Shown piece after piece: positions 26,818 through 39,399 of a stretch of 64,000 bases of DNA (the first letter of the stretch is position 1; every line of letters starts with the position of its first letter). This DNA comes from Terfezia claveryi (taxonomy: Eukaryota > Ascomycota > Pezizomycetes > Pezizales > Pezizaceae): positions 186,001 through 250,000 of the forward strand of contig WHUX01000067.1 in the NCBI GenBank assembly GCA_015179025.1, given 5' to 3'. The notes beneath the pieces are model-generated. The model had not been told where the DNA came from. It saw only the letters and a list, made by a program, of their open reading frames with translations, and did no database searches. Made by a program: the position numbers and the translations under genes.

Positions 26818-29595
26818 ATGTACGGCAAGTCATTCACACTTCTTGTGTTGGCGCTTTCTATGGCCACCGCGAGCCCAGTTGAGTTCGTGGAGCGCCACAG
26901 CGAGGATCCATTCCACAGCCCTCCATACTATCCTGCACCAAATGGTGGATGGGCTTCTACATGGGCAGCTTCTTATAAGAAGGCTCATAAGCTCGTTGAG
27001 CAGATGACCCTCGCTGAGAAGGTTAATGTCACTACTGCGGTAGGATGGATGATGGGACGATGTGTTGGGAACACTGGCCCCGTCGAACGTCTCGATTTCC
27101 CATCTCTTTGTGCTCAGGTATCCCACATGATATATCCACATTAAAAGAAAAATCAATATTCACGTTTATCCAGGATGGACCTTTGGGTATTCGATTCAAT
27201 GATCACAACACCGCCTTCCCGGCCGGTATCACCACCGGTGCTACTTGGGACAGGGATCTCATGTACGAGCGTGGTAAGGGAATGGGTGCTGAAGCTAAAG
27301 GCAAAGGCATCCACATTCTCCTCGGGCCTGCTGTTGGACCACTTGGAAGACAGCCCTGCGGTGGGAGAATCTGGGAAGGCTTCTCGGCCGATTCATTTTT
27401 GCTTTCTGAAGCCAGCTACTATTCCGTTAAGGTAGAATTTATCCTCATGCTCTGCAATATACAGGCTAATATATTGGCTTTAGGGTATCCAAGATGCAGG
27501 AACTCAAGCCACGATTAAGCACTATATTGCAAATGAACAGGAGCACTTTCGGGGCGATAGCGGAAGTAATGACACCATTTCTTCCGATATTGATGATCGT
27601 ACTATGCACGAAGTCTATTTACCACCATTCGCTGCTGCTGTCAGGGCTGGTGTTGCATCAGTCATGTGCTCTTACAACACTGTATGTTTTTCTAGGTACC
27701 CCATATTATTTCACCATGCTAATTCAGAGCTTCAGATCAATGCATCTTATGCCTGTGAGAACAGCAAGCTCCTTAATGGTATTCTGAAGGATGAGCTTGG
27801 ATTCCAAGGCTACGTCATGTCGGATTGGCTCGCTCAGCGTTCTGGTGTGGGCTCTGCTTTGGCTGGTCTGGACATGGTACAACCAGGAGACGGTAATCTA
27901 TGGGCCGATGGAAATTCACTCTGGGGACCCGAACTGTCACGCAGTATTCTGAACAGTAGTATTCCAGTTGGCCGATTGAATGATGCAGTAACCCGTATCG
28001 TGGCCGCATGGTACCAGCTTGGTCAAGATAAGGATTTCCCTCACGTCTCATTCTCATCATGGACATTTAACGACACCGATGTTGGATTCCGTGGTGCGAA
28101 TATGGGAAGGGTTATGCTTGTCAATGAGCACATGGATGTCCGTGCTGATCATGGCGCCATTGCGGACACTGTCGCCCGAGATGCCATTACCCTCCTTAAG
28201 AACGAAAACAACGTTCTTCCTCTCAGTAAGAGTGATATTATCAGGGTGTTTGGGCAAGGGGCTGGAAACAACCCGGAGGGGCCTAACGCTTGCCCTAACC
28301 GTGGGTGTAACATCGGTGTCTTGACACAAGGATGGGGCTCTGGTACTAGCGAGCTCCCTGAGGACCTCGTCGCCCCCATTGACGCTATTAAGGAGATTGC
28401 CCGTGATGTTGAGTGGTATAAGTACGACAATGTCACTGCTCAAGTGAAGAAGATGGCCTCTGCACGCAATGCCAAGTGTATTGTTTCTATCACTGCCGAT
28501 TCTGGTGAAATCTTCCTCATTGTTGAGGGTAACGTGGGTGACAGAAACGACCTCAAGGCATGGCACAACGGTGCTGCTTTGGTAAAGGCTGTTGCTGATT
28601 CCTGCAAGAACACCATTGTTTTAATCCACTCTGTTGGTCCTATACATATGGAAGAATGGATCAACCACAAGAACGTAAAGGCTGTCATCCTGGCTTACCT
28701 CCCTGGTCAAGGAACTGGGTACCCGCTTACCGATGTTCTGTTCGGCAAGGTCTCTCCGTCCGGACATCTTCCATACACCATTGGTAAGAGGGAGGAGGAT
28801 TGGGGTGATGTGGGTATTGTTACTGAGGGGAAGGGTGTCATTCGTGATCATTTCAAGGAAGGGCTCTATGTCGACTACAAGTGGTTTGACAAGCAGGGCA
28901 TTACTCCCCGCTTCGAGTTTGGTTTCGGTCTTTCCTACACTAAATTCCAGTTCAGTGATCTAGAAATCGAGGCTGTTAGGCCTCCTACGGAGATGCCAGC
29001 CCCACCACCAGCCCGTGGCTGTACTCCTGTGTACGATACCTCCATTCCTCCCGCTTCTGAGGTCGCTTGGCCTAAGAGCATCACTACCAGGATCCCCAAG
29101 TACATCTACCCATATCTGGACAATGCCACTGACGCCCAGCCTGGCGAATATGAGTACCCAGTTGGTTACCAGACCGATCCCCAGCCAGCTCCTATTGCTG
29201 GTGGTGCTGAGGGTGGAAACCCCGCTTTGTACGATTGCATGTTCAGGGTCAGGGTCACTGTCAAGAACACTGGCAAGATGACTGGTAAGGCTGTCCCTCA
29301 GCTTTACCTTGAGTTTCCCAAGGGGATTGTCTTTGACACGCCTATCCGTCAACTTAAGGGCTTTGACAAGATTCAGCTTAGGCCTGGTGAGAAGAAGGTT
29401 GTTACTATGGAGTTGCTCAGAAAGGATATCTCCGTTTGGGATGTGGTTAGGCAGCAGTGGATCCTACCACAGGGTGGAAGGAATGGGTACACGGTTCATA
29501 TTGGATATTCTTCTAGGAAACTGGTCCTTAAGAAGGAGACTCCTAAGGGAGTGAAGAAGTGGGGGCAAAGTGGTGAGTTGGGATATAAGGGATAG
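26818..29595 (+). CDS. Secreted glycoside hydrolase family 3 beta-glucosidase
   Basis: GH3 beta-glucosidases release glucose from cellobiose and other beta-glucosides outside the cell. Exons are 26818-27117, 27174-27431, 27484-27681 and 27736-29595, giving 871 residues, typical of the family. A signal peptide (MYGKSFTLLVLALSMATAS) is followed by the TIM-barrel domain with DGPLGIR, GGRIWEGFS, KHYIANEQEH and the nucleophile Asp in GYVMSDW (about residue 282). The second alpha/beta domain has AITLLKNENNVLPL, the linker region FGFGLSYT, and a C-terminal fibronectin-III-like domain (VRVTVKNTGKMTGKAVPQLYL). It resembles the BglG-type fungal enzymes, though exact clade is a guess. The third intron (54 nt) is in frame without a stop. 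Confidence 0.95.
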
Positions 29596-30067
29596 CCTAC
29601 CTATGAAAAGGGAACTACGTGCAAGAAGTTCGGCTCGCTTTTTAGCCAGTGCTTGTAAACTTAAAGTACCTATAGCTTTGTAATTTAGGAGGTGGATATT
29701 TATCGCTAGATGTCTTTAGTAATTAGTGAAAATGATAAAACGTTGGAGGGCTATAGGCTACATTCATTCTTCTTTTTACAAAGTGTGCCAACCATGATGT
29801 GACATTAGGGTAATTTAGGTATGCACCTTTGGATGAAGAGCAAACGTCGTCCACAATTGCTGTATATGGAACAGCTCAAATCACCCCATTACTAATCTAC
29901 TTCTTGGATAGCGCCAAGCTTTCAGAGTTGCCTAGTATATTTAGTTAGGCCCAAGCTTTTTGAGTTGATAGCTATATTTATCCATTTCCAGCAGCTGAGC
30001 GGAACTACGGTGGATATAAAATTAGTTGAAATATCCAAAATCCTTTAATCCAACTTGAGATACAAAT
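29596..30067. other. Intergenic, no gene seen
   Basis: This is the GH3 3' flank and the upstream region of the CHY zinc-finger gene. A short imperfect duplication containing CCAAGCTTT occurs around 29915-29960. No reading frame of note. Confidence 0.5.
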
Positions 30068-30880
30068 ATGTGGTAAGTTTCTGAATTTATCGAGAATTGG
30101 TCAGGCGGCGTCGACTGACGGAAAGTAGCAAGCATATCTTGAACGCACAGGTGTCTATACGGTCGCCTTGTTGTTAGTGGTCTCCCTGATATACCCTTTT
30201 CTTTCTTTTTTTTTTTTTTTTTTTTTTCAATTTAAAGATGTTTTTCGGTCAGGGTGGGGGGGGAGGGGGTTGCATATATACCTTATCTCTCGTGCTTTTG
30301 AAGTTTGGGCTGCAAATTTGGTTGATGCAGGAGAGAGAGAGGGGGGGTGGTGAGAGGAGCTTGCAGTTCTCCTATCCCAGGTTATCCTCCTTACGAACAT
30401 GCTGCTATCCCCTTCAACTCACCCTCCGCACCCTTCCTCCAAAAAAATATACCGTTCCCCACGTTAACCCCCCCAATCACCCCCCCCCCCACACAGGCAA
30501 AAAATGGTTCGACTGCGCGCAATGCCACGCCGAATCTGAGAAGCACGTCCTCCTCCAACGCACCGAAATGACCTTCGCCTGCAAGAAATGCAAGAAATGC
30601 TTCCGCAAAGAAACTCAAGACTGGGATGAAAGTGATGAGTACTGCCCGCACTGTGATAACCATTTCGTCATTGATGCGAAGGAGCCCAAGGCGATGCTGC
30701 AGGTGGAAGGAGAGGATGTTAGGGTGGATGCTAGGTATGTTTCTGAATGTGTGTGGGGTGGAGGGAGCGGAACGGCTAATGTGGATGGGCAGGATGCTTA
30801 AGGATGACCGGGTTAAGGGACAAGATCAAATCGCGTCGATATTCGATATTGGTGATGATATCGCGGATAAGTTGGTTTAG
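30068..30880 (+). CDS. CHY-type zinc-finger protein
   Basis: CHY-finger proteins bind several zinc ions; relatives include the mitochondrial Hot13 and ubiquitin-ligase Pirh2 modules. Exons are 30068-30072, 30129-30172, 30497-30734 and 30793-30880, giving 124 residues. The first exon is only ATGTG; joined to the second it gives MCKHILNAQVSIRSPC, which then joins in frame to CKKWFDCAQCHAE. Cys/His ligands follow in FACKKCKKCF and EYCPHCDNHF. The C-terminal part is VEGEDVRVDARMLKDDR to DDIADKLV. The 324-nt second intron is unusually long here and contains a run of 24 T, several G runs and a C run. Reading it unspliced gives a false 187-residue frame from 30238. The biological role of the short fungal form is unknown to me. 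Confidence 0.9.
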
Positions 30881-31112
30881 AGGGGGTTTCGGGTGACGAG
30901 CGGTTGGGTGGAGCGTAATTGGCGTTTATTTCAGAATGTTGGGGTACTTCTATTGTTCTTAGCCTGCCAGAGATAACTGGTTGCATTTTTATCAACTATT
31001 GAAACACATTGTAAGATTACAATCTAAGTGAGATTTTTGGTTGGTCATCAAATTTCCCTTTATTTCTTGATTTCATGCTTCAGACGACCCCAGTCTCCTC
31101 ATTTGTTATAAT

Positions 31113-32263
31113 CTAAGATGACGATTCTCCATGCTGGGGTAAGAGACCGGCAGCACCTGTCGGCCCACGAGTCTTCTTCTTGGCAGCCTCCTCTTGTTTC
31201 TCCTTCTCAATGTCTTTCACGTAGTTTTCAATCTCCTCTACGGGCATCATCTAAAATGAAATTCCATGTTAGCATATTCACAGGGAAGTTGAAGCTCTTA
31301 GGAACTATGTACCTCTATTGACTTTCCAGGAGCCATTATAGCAATCTCAATGTTCTTTGCTCCCGTCTGCACGACCTCCAATAAACTCTTGACTGTCAAC
31401 TTTATAGTCTCTTCCCTGTCCATATCGTCCTTATAGTTCCTCTCCAAGAACTCCCTCACAGTCTTGCTCGACCTCCCAATAGCATTCGCCTTCCTAAACG
31501 ACATATCAGCCCTCATGGTCCTACCATAGTAACAACTCCAGTACTTACCATGCAGAGAAAATACCCGAGGGCTCTGTTTGATACAACCTGGGTGTAGTAT
31601 CCTTCGGGTCGAATCCAATCACCAATGTTGAGATACCAAACGGTCTGACTCCTCCCGACTGGGTATACCTCTGCTGTACTCCCGCAATGTACTTGGTAAT
31701 ATACTCGATTGTGACTGGGTCTTCGACGGTGAGACGGTGGGATTGAGCTTCTATACGGGCTTTATCGATAAGGATACGGGCGTCGGCGTTAAGCCCTGCG
31801 AAGGCAAGACAGACGTGGTTGTCGACCAAACCGATCTTGGAGGGGGTGATTCGGGTGTCTTGGAGCTTCATGGCGGAACGCTTTTCGCAGCCGAGAACAA
31901 CGATGGATTTGCCCTTCACACCGACGGCACAGGTACCTGAGTATGATGTATTAGAATGATATGTGAGCAGGTAGCTTGGTAGGGTTCTGAGTAGATGCCT
32001 GAAGGATGGGAAGTGTACGAATCGTGAAGTGAGGAGGGAATGTACCTCGTTTGACGGCTTCTTGGGCATATTCGACTTGGAAGACATGTCCGTCAGGACT
32101 ATACAAGTAAATTCAGTACAATACCCAGTTAATGAAAGCTCTCCAAGAGCAATGTACCTGAAGACTAGATGACATCCACCAAACCGTCAGCAATCCACAG
32201 TTTTCCAAAATTCGTAATTTCGTCTTAAAACATACCGCTCAATGCTCTATCGTAGCTCCCCAT
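31113..32263 (-). CDS. PRE6: 20S proteasome subunit alpha-4 (Pre6/PSMA7)
   Basis: This is an alpha-ring subunit of the 20S proteasome core. Exons are 32263-32236, 32164-32158, 32098-32046, 31936-31549, 31493-31313 and 31250-31113, giving 264 residues in exact frame. The N terminus [20 protein letters not shown] contains the alpha-subunit signature and is only obtained if a 7-nt microexon (TCTTCAG) is included. Later segments are [51 protein letters not shown] and [13 protein letters not shown], as in the Pre6/PSMA7 branch. The C terminus is a lysine-rich, coiled tail ending GESSS. The start lies 331 nt from the divergent dehydrogenase gene. Confidence 0.95.
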
Positions 32264-32594
32264 TGGTTTTAACTGTCTAGTATCGATTTCCGGGGTATAT
32301 ATACGCCGTGCCGCGGGTGTTGTGAACTGTCGTTGTAGCTTTCGTTGTAGCTTTCGGCAGCTAAACCTCCCCCACCATGTCCCACTTTCTGTACGTAAGC
32401 AGACACATTTCTTACATAATTATAAATACATGACTTAGCACAGAAGGATATCAACCCCGCCATCTCGTGTGCCAGCCACCAAAAAAAAAGATGTTCCAAG
32501 CTCAATTGAGCTCTGCACTCGTTTTTTCCTTGATATACCCCATATTTGTAAACTGTCCACAGCTGCCGGTCAGTCATTTTTATTTCGTTTCATC
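32264..32594. promoter_or_regulatory. Divergent promoter region of PRE6 and DLD2-like genes
   Basis: 331 nt between two divergent start codons. It includes a direct repeat of TTGTAGCTTTCG (about 32332-32355). I did not find a clear yeast-type proteasome element (GGTGGCAAA); one near-match, GCTGGCACACG on the minus strand near 32470, is too weak to call. Confidence 0.4.
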
Positions 32595-34406
32595 ATGAGT
32601 TTTTTGCGGATACGGACAGCGGCAGCAAGAGCTATAGCTCGCCCATTGCCTGGAGGAGCTTCACGACAGCTTCCCTGGAGATTGGGTTATTCCCTTTCCC
32701 AACAATGCAGATATCAGACGACTGGGGCGCACAGTGCCTCCACGACTAAGCTTAAGGCCCCAGAAAGGACACTCAAATTCACCACTGATTCGTATGTATC
32801 TAGGGCTAATTGCCTCTCTAGCTCTGGGTTCTCAATTCCACCTACTAACAGTCATTCATTGCAGCTACCCCAACCTCAAACGCGATCCAAAATTCGCCCA
32901 GATCACAGAAGATGACATTGCCCACTTCAAATCCATCCTTCCCCTCCCCTCGTCCATCCTCACCACCACCGGCGCCCACGCAAATGCCACCCCCGATGAC
33001 CTCGAGCCCTTCAACACTGACTGGATGCGCAAATACCGCGGCCACACCACTCTAGTTCTCAAACCCCGTACCACCACCGAAGTCTCCCAAATCCTGTCCT
33101 ACTGCAACTCCCGCTCACTGGCCATTGTCCCCCAGGGAGGCAACACCGGTCTCGTCGGTGGCTCAATCCCCGTCTTTGACGAAATTATCATCAGCATGAA
33201 CAACTTCAACCAAATCCGCAGCTTTGACCCCGTTTCCGGGATCCTCGTCTGTGACGCTGGAGTCGTTCTCGAAGTTGCAGACCAGTACCTTCGGGAGCAG
33301 GGGCACATCTTCCCCCTTGACCTCGGAGCCAAGGGGTCTTGTCATGTTGGAGGAAATGTAGCCACCAATGCTGGAGGCCTCCGTCTCCTCCGGTACGGCT
33401 CCCTCCATGGGACTGTCCTCGGTGTCGAAGCCGTCCTTCCAGACGGCCGCATCGTTAATGACCTCAGCACCCTCCGAAAGAACAACACCGGCTACGACCT
33501 AAAGCAGCTCTTCATTGGCTCCGAAGGCACAATCGGCCTCATCACCGCCATCTCCATTCAGTGTCCACAAAAACCCACCGCCCAGAACGTTGTTTTCTTC
33601 GGCCTCCAATCCTTCGACCACGTCCGTCAGGCATTCGTCAAGACTAAACAACAACTCTCTGAAATCCTCTCTGCGTTCGAGCTCATGGATGGGAATTCCC
33701 AGGACCTAGTAGCAAAAGTAACCGGGAAGAAACACCCCCTAGAGAGTAAATGCCCCTTCTACGTACTCATCGAGACCTCGGGCTCCAACAACGACCACGA
33801 CGCAGCCAAGCTTGATGCGCTCCTTGAAGACCTAATGACCTCAGAAATTATCTCCGATGGAACCAAAGCCAGCAACGACACAGAGTTTAAAGGCCTTTGG
33901 AGTTGGAGAGAGGGAGTCCCAGAATGTCTCGGCCACTGGGGAGGAGTATATAAATACGATGTCTCAATCCCCCTCACTGAATTCTACGATCTAGTAACTG
34001 CCACAAGGAAGCGCTGTATAGAAACTGGAATCCTGGGAGATGGGCCAGAGCACCTAGTAGTGGATGTTGTTGGGTATGGACACGTGGGGGATAGCAATCT
34101 ACATCTAAATGTGCCCGTGAGGGCATATGATAAGAAAGTTGAGCAGGTGCTAGAGCCATTTATATACGAGTGGATACAAGAGAGGAGTGGTTCTATTAGC
34201 GCAGAACATGGTTTGGGATTGGCGAAGAAGGCATACGTGGGGTATTCAAGGGAACCGGCAATCTTAAAGTTGATGAGGGATATCAAGAAGCAATATGACC
34301 CGGTCAGTTACCCTGAATGAAGTCTTATGTCGCAGAGCATAAACTAACCAATGCCCGATAATTATAGAATGGGATCATGAACCCATATAAATACGTCGAG
34401 GAATAA
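32595..34406 (+). CDS. DLD2: Mitochondrial D-2-hydroxyglutarate/D-lactate dehydrogenase (FAD, Dld2-like)
   Basis: These flavoenzymes oxidise D-2-hydroxyglutarate (or D-lactate) and pass electrons to another acceptor. Exons are 32595-32791, 32865-34302 and 34368-34406, giving 557 residues. The N terminus (MSFLRIRTAAARAIARPLPG) is a typical mitochondrial presequence. The FAD-binding PCMH domain shows VVPQGGNTGLVGGS, DLGAKGSCHVGGNVATNAGG and FIGSEGTIGLIT. The C-terminal FAD-oxidase domain shows YGHVGDSNLHLN and SISAEHGLGLAKK, with the usual metal/substrate histidines. The last exon adds NGIMNPYKYVEE. Base composition is GC-richer and more codon-biased than its neighbours in the first half. Confidence 0.94.
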
Positions 34407-34976
34407 GTAAAAATTTAGATATCTCCAATGCTACAGAGTACGTCTCAGGGGTACCTCGAATTCACAATGAAAAGAATGCCGATTCATACTACAGTATTAA
34501 TTAGTAGTACTATCGTCTTTATATGTACGGTGTAAACTATTAATCTTAGAAAAAGAAAAATTCATTTCCACACCATCTAACTTTCCATATAGTTTCTCCC
34601 ATGAATTAACCCCTGTGGTCAAGACACGAATGCACCCAAACGTTATTACTCCTTTATCCAGTAGCAGCTTGCAACAGTGATAAGAATACATTACCATCCT
34701 GGTGGTATCACTCTCAAATTCATGACATACACCAACAAATCCATGCAAGAAACAAGAAACATTATGTCGAAATGAAAATAAAAAAAGAACATTAGAACTA
34801 GTAAGGTAGCTACAGGTTGGATATGGGAATGAAAATTATAAATTAATTGCATTATGTCCTCAGCCAGTGCAATGACCACCACCTACTGCAACGCCTTGAC
34901 CGCAGCGGGTAGGCTTTTCTGCGATAGAAGTCTCGCTGCTTCTTCTCTCTGATAACCACAGACACTTATTAGGAAG
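34407..34976. other. Convergent intergenic region, no gene seen
   Basis: AT-rich sequence between two convergent genes. Nothing resembling a known protein or RNA was seen. Confidence 0.5.
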
Positions 34977-37900
34977 TCAACCCTTCATATAAATATCAGC
35001 AAACAATTCTATAATAGCAGTTATCTGGTGGGGCATATACTTCGCTTCATAGATCATCTCTCGCTTCACCTGCCTATACTCTTCGACACACCGTTCCCAC
35101 ACTTGTGCCTTCCGCGCCTTGCTCACAGTCTTTAACTTGATCAAGAATGTACCACTAAGTGGCCGGTGGTCCGACGCATGAACTTCATGCCGTCGATACT
35201 CCAACTGCTTGATTCGCCCAATGCCCCTAAACAGTAACCTATCACACCAAGCAGGAGATCGCTTCTTCTCACTGGTATCATAGGTATCCGTGCCTACATC
35301 GTATTTATAAGTAGGGGGAAAGCGAATCGGCATCTCGTGGAACACCCGCAACCGAAACCCAGGATTCCGCTTCCGCTCGACTAGGAGCTGATCTCGTTCC
35401 AGAAGAGCATCAATTTGGTTGTGCTGCACCTTGTGAATGATGGAGTCTCTATGACCGTCTATACGGTAGTTAAGGTCCCCGTTTAGAATGCAAATTTCAT
35501 GATCGAGAATCATAGAACCGTCCCCACCGCCTACAAACATGTCAGACCTTGCCGCTCGGTCTGTTTCAACTGGCAGACTATTGGATTCAAGAATGGCGGC
35601 AATATCATTATTACGGGAAATGGTGTGTGATTGTCCGGCAGCTAAATGGCAATTGATGAAACATAACGAGCTGTCATCGAGGAGAAACCGTATTATGAGA
35701 CCCCCCTGTGTGAAACACGTAAGTATTTGGCGAAAAGCATTCTATACTGGGTAAAAGTACCTTATTTCCGTGCAGCCCTCCTAAGCCACGCTTCACAGTG
35801 GACGCAGCGAGATTCCGTATATTGGTTCTCTCTGACTGTTTTATAAAGATGCAAGTGAAAAGTCCAACTAAATTGGCTGAATGCAGTAACATATATGGCT
35901 CGCCTCGGGGCATGTAGGTCTCTATTGACTTCGTGAGTTGCTTTTGCCACAGCCGGTATTGATGGCTCATTCGCTCCTGGGTAGCCTGTGCCCTTTTTTT
36001 CTTTCCACCTTTCAACAATGACTTCGCAGTGAGCTTTTTATCCTCAAGGTCAACCAGTTCCTGGAATCCAAAGATGATAATTTCCGGAGAGTCGATGCTT
36101 GAAAGAACATTCTCTAGGAATGATGCATCATCAGTTCTAGTAAGTAAATCTTGCGGCTTGGATGCGCCCGCATTCCAAGTACACACGAGTGCCTTGATCT
36201 CTCGGAAATGACAAAACTCAGCGTCGTGCTTCACCATCTTGGCCTCAAGCCAGTCCTCTTCTAACATACCGTCCCATACCTTTATTATGTTGTCCGTGCC
36301 CACGGATATTACCTGTAGCCTATCAACCTTCCATATGCTGGTTCTATCCCCTATCACTTCTGCAACTGGGGTATCGTGGGCCTGCCAGTCCTTGATAGCA
36401 CGCCATGGTTTCGTTCGCACATCATATACGTACACCATTCCAGTCTTGAAGCCTGTCCATAAGTAGTCCCCAACCCCGCACATCGAGTTGATCTTATACA
36501 AACTGACGTTCACGACATCGACGCATTGCAGTGTACTTCGGGAATATATCGACACTTTTCCATCACTGTGGCCGAAAAAAACCTTGTCAGGCTCGCTATT
36601 AACTAATGTAGCACAAGTAATATCCCCCGTGGCTTTCGATGGAGCCAGTGGCCTGCTGAGAACATCCGACCTACCATCTTGGGTCGGAGAGTAGACATGA
36701 ACGCTTTTTCCGGCGCCGATCCAGAGTTGTGAGCCCACAACTAAGGAATAGGTGTGTTTGTTGTTAACTCGGAAAGTGGTGGGAGAGTTTCGAAGATTGG
36801 GAATACCGTCAGGGCCTGGTGCCCATACTTGAAGCTTTCCGCCTTCATCTAGTGTCCACAACTCATATCCACAGCGGTGAATCCTGACAATCTCTTTTTT
36901 GGTGTGAGCACTTGCTCGGCTTTCTATCACCCTCTGTGTAGCTATATCCACCTCCAGTAACTCCCCATTACTTGTCCCAAGCCATAGGACTGTCCCTTCA
37001 TCTAGAACATCCACAGAAGGCTTAAAGGCTACTGCAGTTATTTTCGTCGTCTCTCCATGACTCAAGCTCATAATACATTCACCTGTACTAACATTCCAGA
37101 CCCTTGTGGAGCCAGAAACTGTGCAAACATACTGCCCACTGACAGCAAATAGTCGGACATCAGTCTTACAGTGAATTTCATGTGGCCCACTTCGAAAAAT
37201 TGGTCTTCGGCGATTTGCTTGTGACACATCAGGGTACTCGCTTAGTCTATCCTGGTCCTGTTCGGGTTCATCCGAATCGTCCGCATATAATACCTCCGGT
37301 GTATTCAGATCGTAGGCAGTAGTAATAGGCTCAATTGCAAGTGATACTTTATGGCGATTCTGCTGCAACGATGGACTGGAAATCTTCATGTTATGAGATC
37401 GCTGTGGAGGTGGCATGAAGCCAACATGTGGTGTATTCTCAAATGCAACAGGAGTTGGTGTAATCGTGCCTCGCGGTGGAGAAGCACTTCGCCCACGAAG
37501 ACTATTCTTCCGAACATGTAGTGAGAACAATCCACCTTTAGGCCGGGGTGGCAGCGTTGGCCTAAGCTCAGAACTGTCGATGGACGCCCTGGTCACGATA
37601 GGAATGCTAGATTCTGCTCGAGATGCCTCAAATCGTGAAAGCCCAGATGATGTAGCTATTGAAGACCTTGCTGCCTTAGGTGGAAGGGGTGGCGGTGGAG
37701 GTGGTGGAGGTGGGGGCGGCGGCTTAGCAGTCATGACAGTAGAAGTTACAATCGAGCCACGTTTAGCAGCATTCCGCTTCGCAAAGAACTGAGGCAATTC
37801 GTCTGCGCTGCCATGACTCTTCTCCGGGCTAGATGGTGGTGTACTAAAAGGTGAAACTTTTTCATCCGGGGCCGGATTTACTCCCAGGCTATCTGTCTTC

Positions 37901-38890
37901 TTCACGGGTACTGGTGGTTGCTTTTTCCCACTGGTACGATACTTTTCTGGCCTTGTCGGCACAGGCGGAGGGACTGATGGTAACTCTGACGACCGCAAAG
38001 TGTTTTGTTCGGAGCAGTATTCCTGTAGCATTGGCATTGCTGGACTGACTGGAGCACTGCGAGCAGTTGGTGCGTGTATGTTTGGCTCACTCACTAGTTC
38101 TGTATTTTCGGAGGGGTGTGAATTCACGATTGATATAGCCTGCCTAGAGGGCCGAGTAGACGTCGGTATTGGTAGGGGATTTCTGGAACTAGAATCCCGC
38201 GTTGGAGATGTAGGTCTACTAGTTCTGGAAGGAGGCACTGGGGGCGGCGTTTTTGATTTCGTAATCCCAGTGTGATGGGTTGTTATAGGCGGCGCAGGTG
38301 AACTGGGAGAGTCGACCTTGAAAGCTGGAGTGATTCGAGGAGCAACCATAGACTGCGGGCGCTGCCTTGGGGGGGGCGAGATGCTGGCGTATGTGGCACG
38401 AGGTGTGGTGTAGATGATTGGCTATCTTGTTCCCAGTTGTTCATCCTACTTCCAGAGTTGTAAGCTCTGTCCCGCCCTGTTAATTCATGTGTTGGCCGTT
38501 CATGACTTGGTTCCCGCGGTAATTCCAGAGAACCTCTTCCTCCAGGACGTCTCCGCGAGGATTCACCAAATGGATCTTGAACTTCTTGGTCTCGGGCATG
38601 ATTCCCTCCTACTCCATGATGTTGCTGCTGTGGCTGAAGTTGTTTTGCTGACTGCCTTCCCTTTGAAACATCCCAGTCTGTTGAGGGCAGGGCTGGTGTT
38701 GAGGAGGGAGAAATCATCTGCTCGAACTGCGACCGCAGGGACGATACAGTTTTCTGTCGTCGATCAAGAGACCAAAATTAGCAGCCATAATGTGCCACAC
38801 CCCCCGGCTCGAGGTGGATAGGAAGGGTTGAAGGAAGCTTGCCACTTGGGATTCTTCGTCCTCCGCCATGACTCCAACCAGACTAGCCAT
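34977..38890 (-). CDS. WD40-domain inositol-polyphosphate 5-phosphatase
   Basis: The catalytic domain removes the 5-phosphate from inositol phosphates or phosphoinositides. The main exon (down to 35761) splices across 35760-35706 to the last exon 35705-34977. Motifs in order are ALVCTWNAG, IIIFGFQELVDLEDKKL, a GGLHGNKGG segment at the splice join, FINCHLAAGQSHTISRNND, NGDLNYRID, SPAWCDRLLFRG and ASDHRPLSGTF, covering all catalytic signatures. Upstream is a beta-propeller region (VRLFAVSGQYVCTVSGSTRV onward), preceded by a long disordered, proline-rich N terminus with a 12-proline run. The N-terminal exons are less certain: TVSSLRSQFEQM (near 38730) is conserved in relatives, a frame change near 38430 needs an intron ending before PIIYTTPRATY, and the start is either 38890 or 38869. 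Domain order resembles plant FRA3-type and fission-yeast enzymes. Confidence 0.88.
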
Positions 38891-39399
38891 GACTGTCTGC
38901 CTGAGCAGTCGGACCGGTAATAAAGTCTCTCAGTTTATGGGACGTAGATTGTGTCGATAGGGTAAATTGCTGGTATGTGAGAACAAAACACCTAGAGCCC
39001 CCGAACCTCGAATACCTCCGGAGACTTTGGTATTCAAGGAAAGCTTGCAGTCGTGAGAGATGTCGGTGTGATGTCTTCATTCAGTGCTGATGCCGTTAGG
39101 GCCAAGAGGCCCTGTAAATCTAAGGAGGAGCAGTACTATAGAGTTCTTGTTACGTTCCTCCAATAAAAAAAGAATATGGCTATGCAGGTACCTATGGAGC
39201 GTACCTACATGAAGATGGGCAGGGGCTTTCCATACAGGCGATGATGGCTTTTGGACAGCCGAAGCTATGTAGTACTAATAGTATCCCGTTGCTACGATAA
39301 ATGCAATACCGATTTTGGGCCCTTCACGTGTATTGTAGGCATAGCTTATGTTGCATAACAAATTGCACGTGATTTTGAACTGTAGCTTGGCAACTGCAA
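38891..39399. other. Upstream region, no gene seen
   Basis: Normal-composition sequence upstream of the phosphatase gene. It ends abruptly at the AT-rich repeat island near 39,400. Confidence 0.5.

Noticed and set aside
30400..30415. Non-canonical donor at CATGCTGCTATCCCC for the CHY gene
   Set aside because: The GTTAGT donor at 30173 gives a better, fully conserved join (RSPC-CKKWFDC).
30238..30801. A 187-codon frame starting MFFGQGGGG
   Set aside because: It reads through an intron; the true start exons at 30068 and 30129 supply the conserved CHY N terminus.
38283..38717. A separate 144-codon gene upstream of the 5-phosphatase
   Set aside because: Its beginning matches the conserved N terminus of the phosphatase relatives, so it is better explained as a 5' exon of the same gene.
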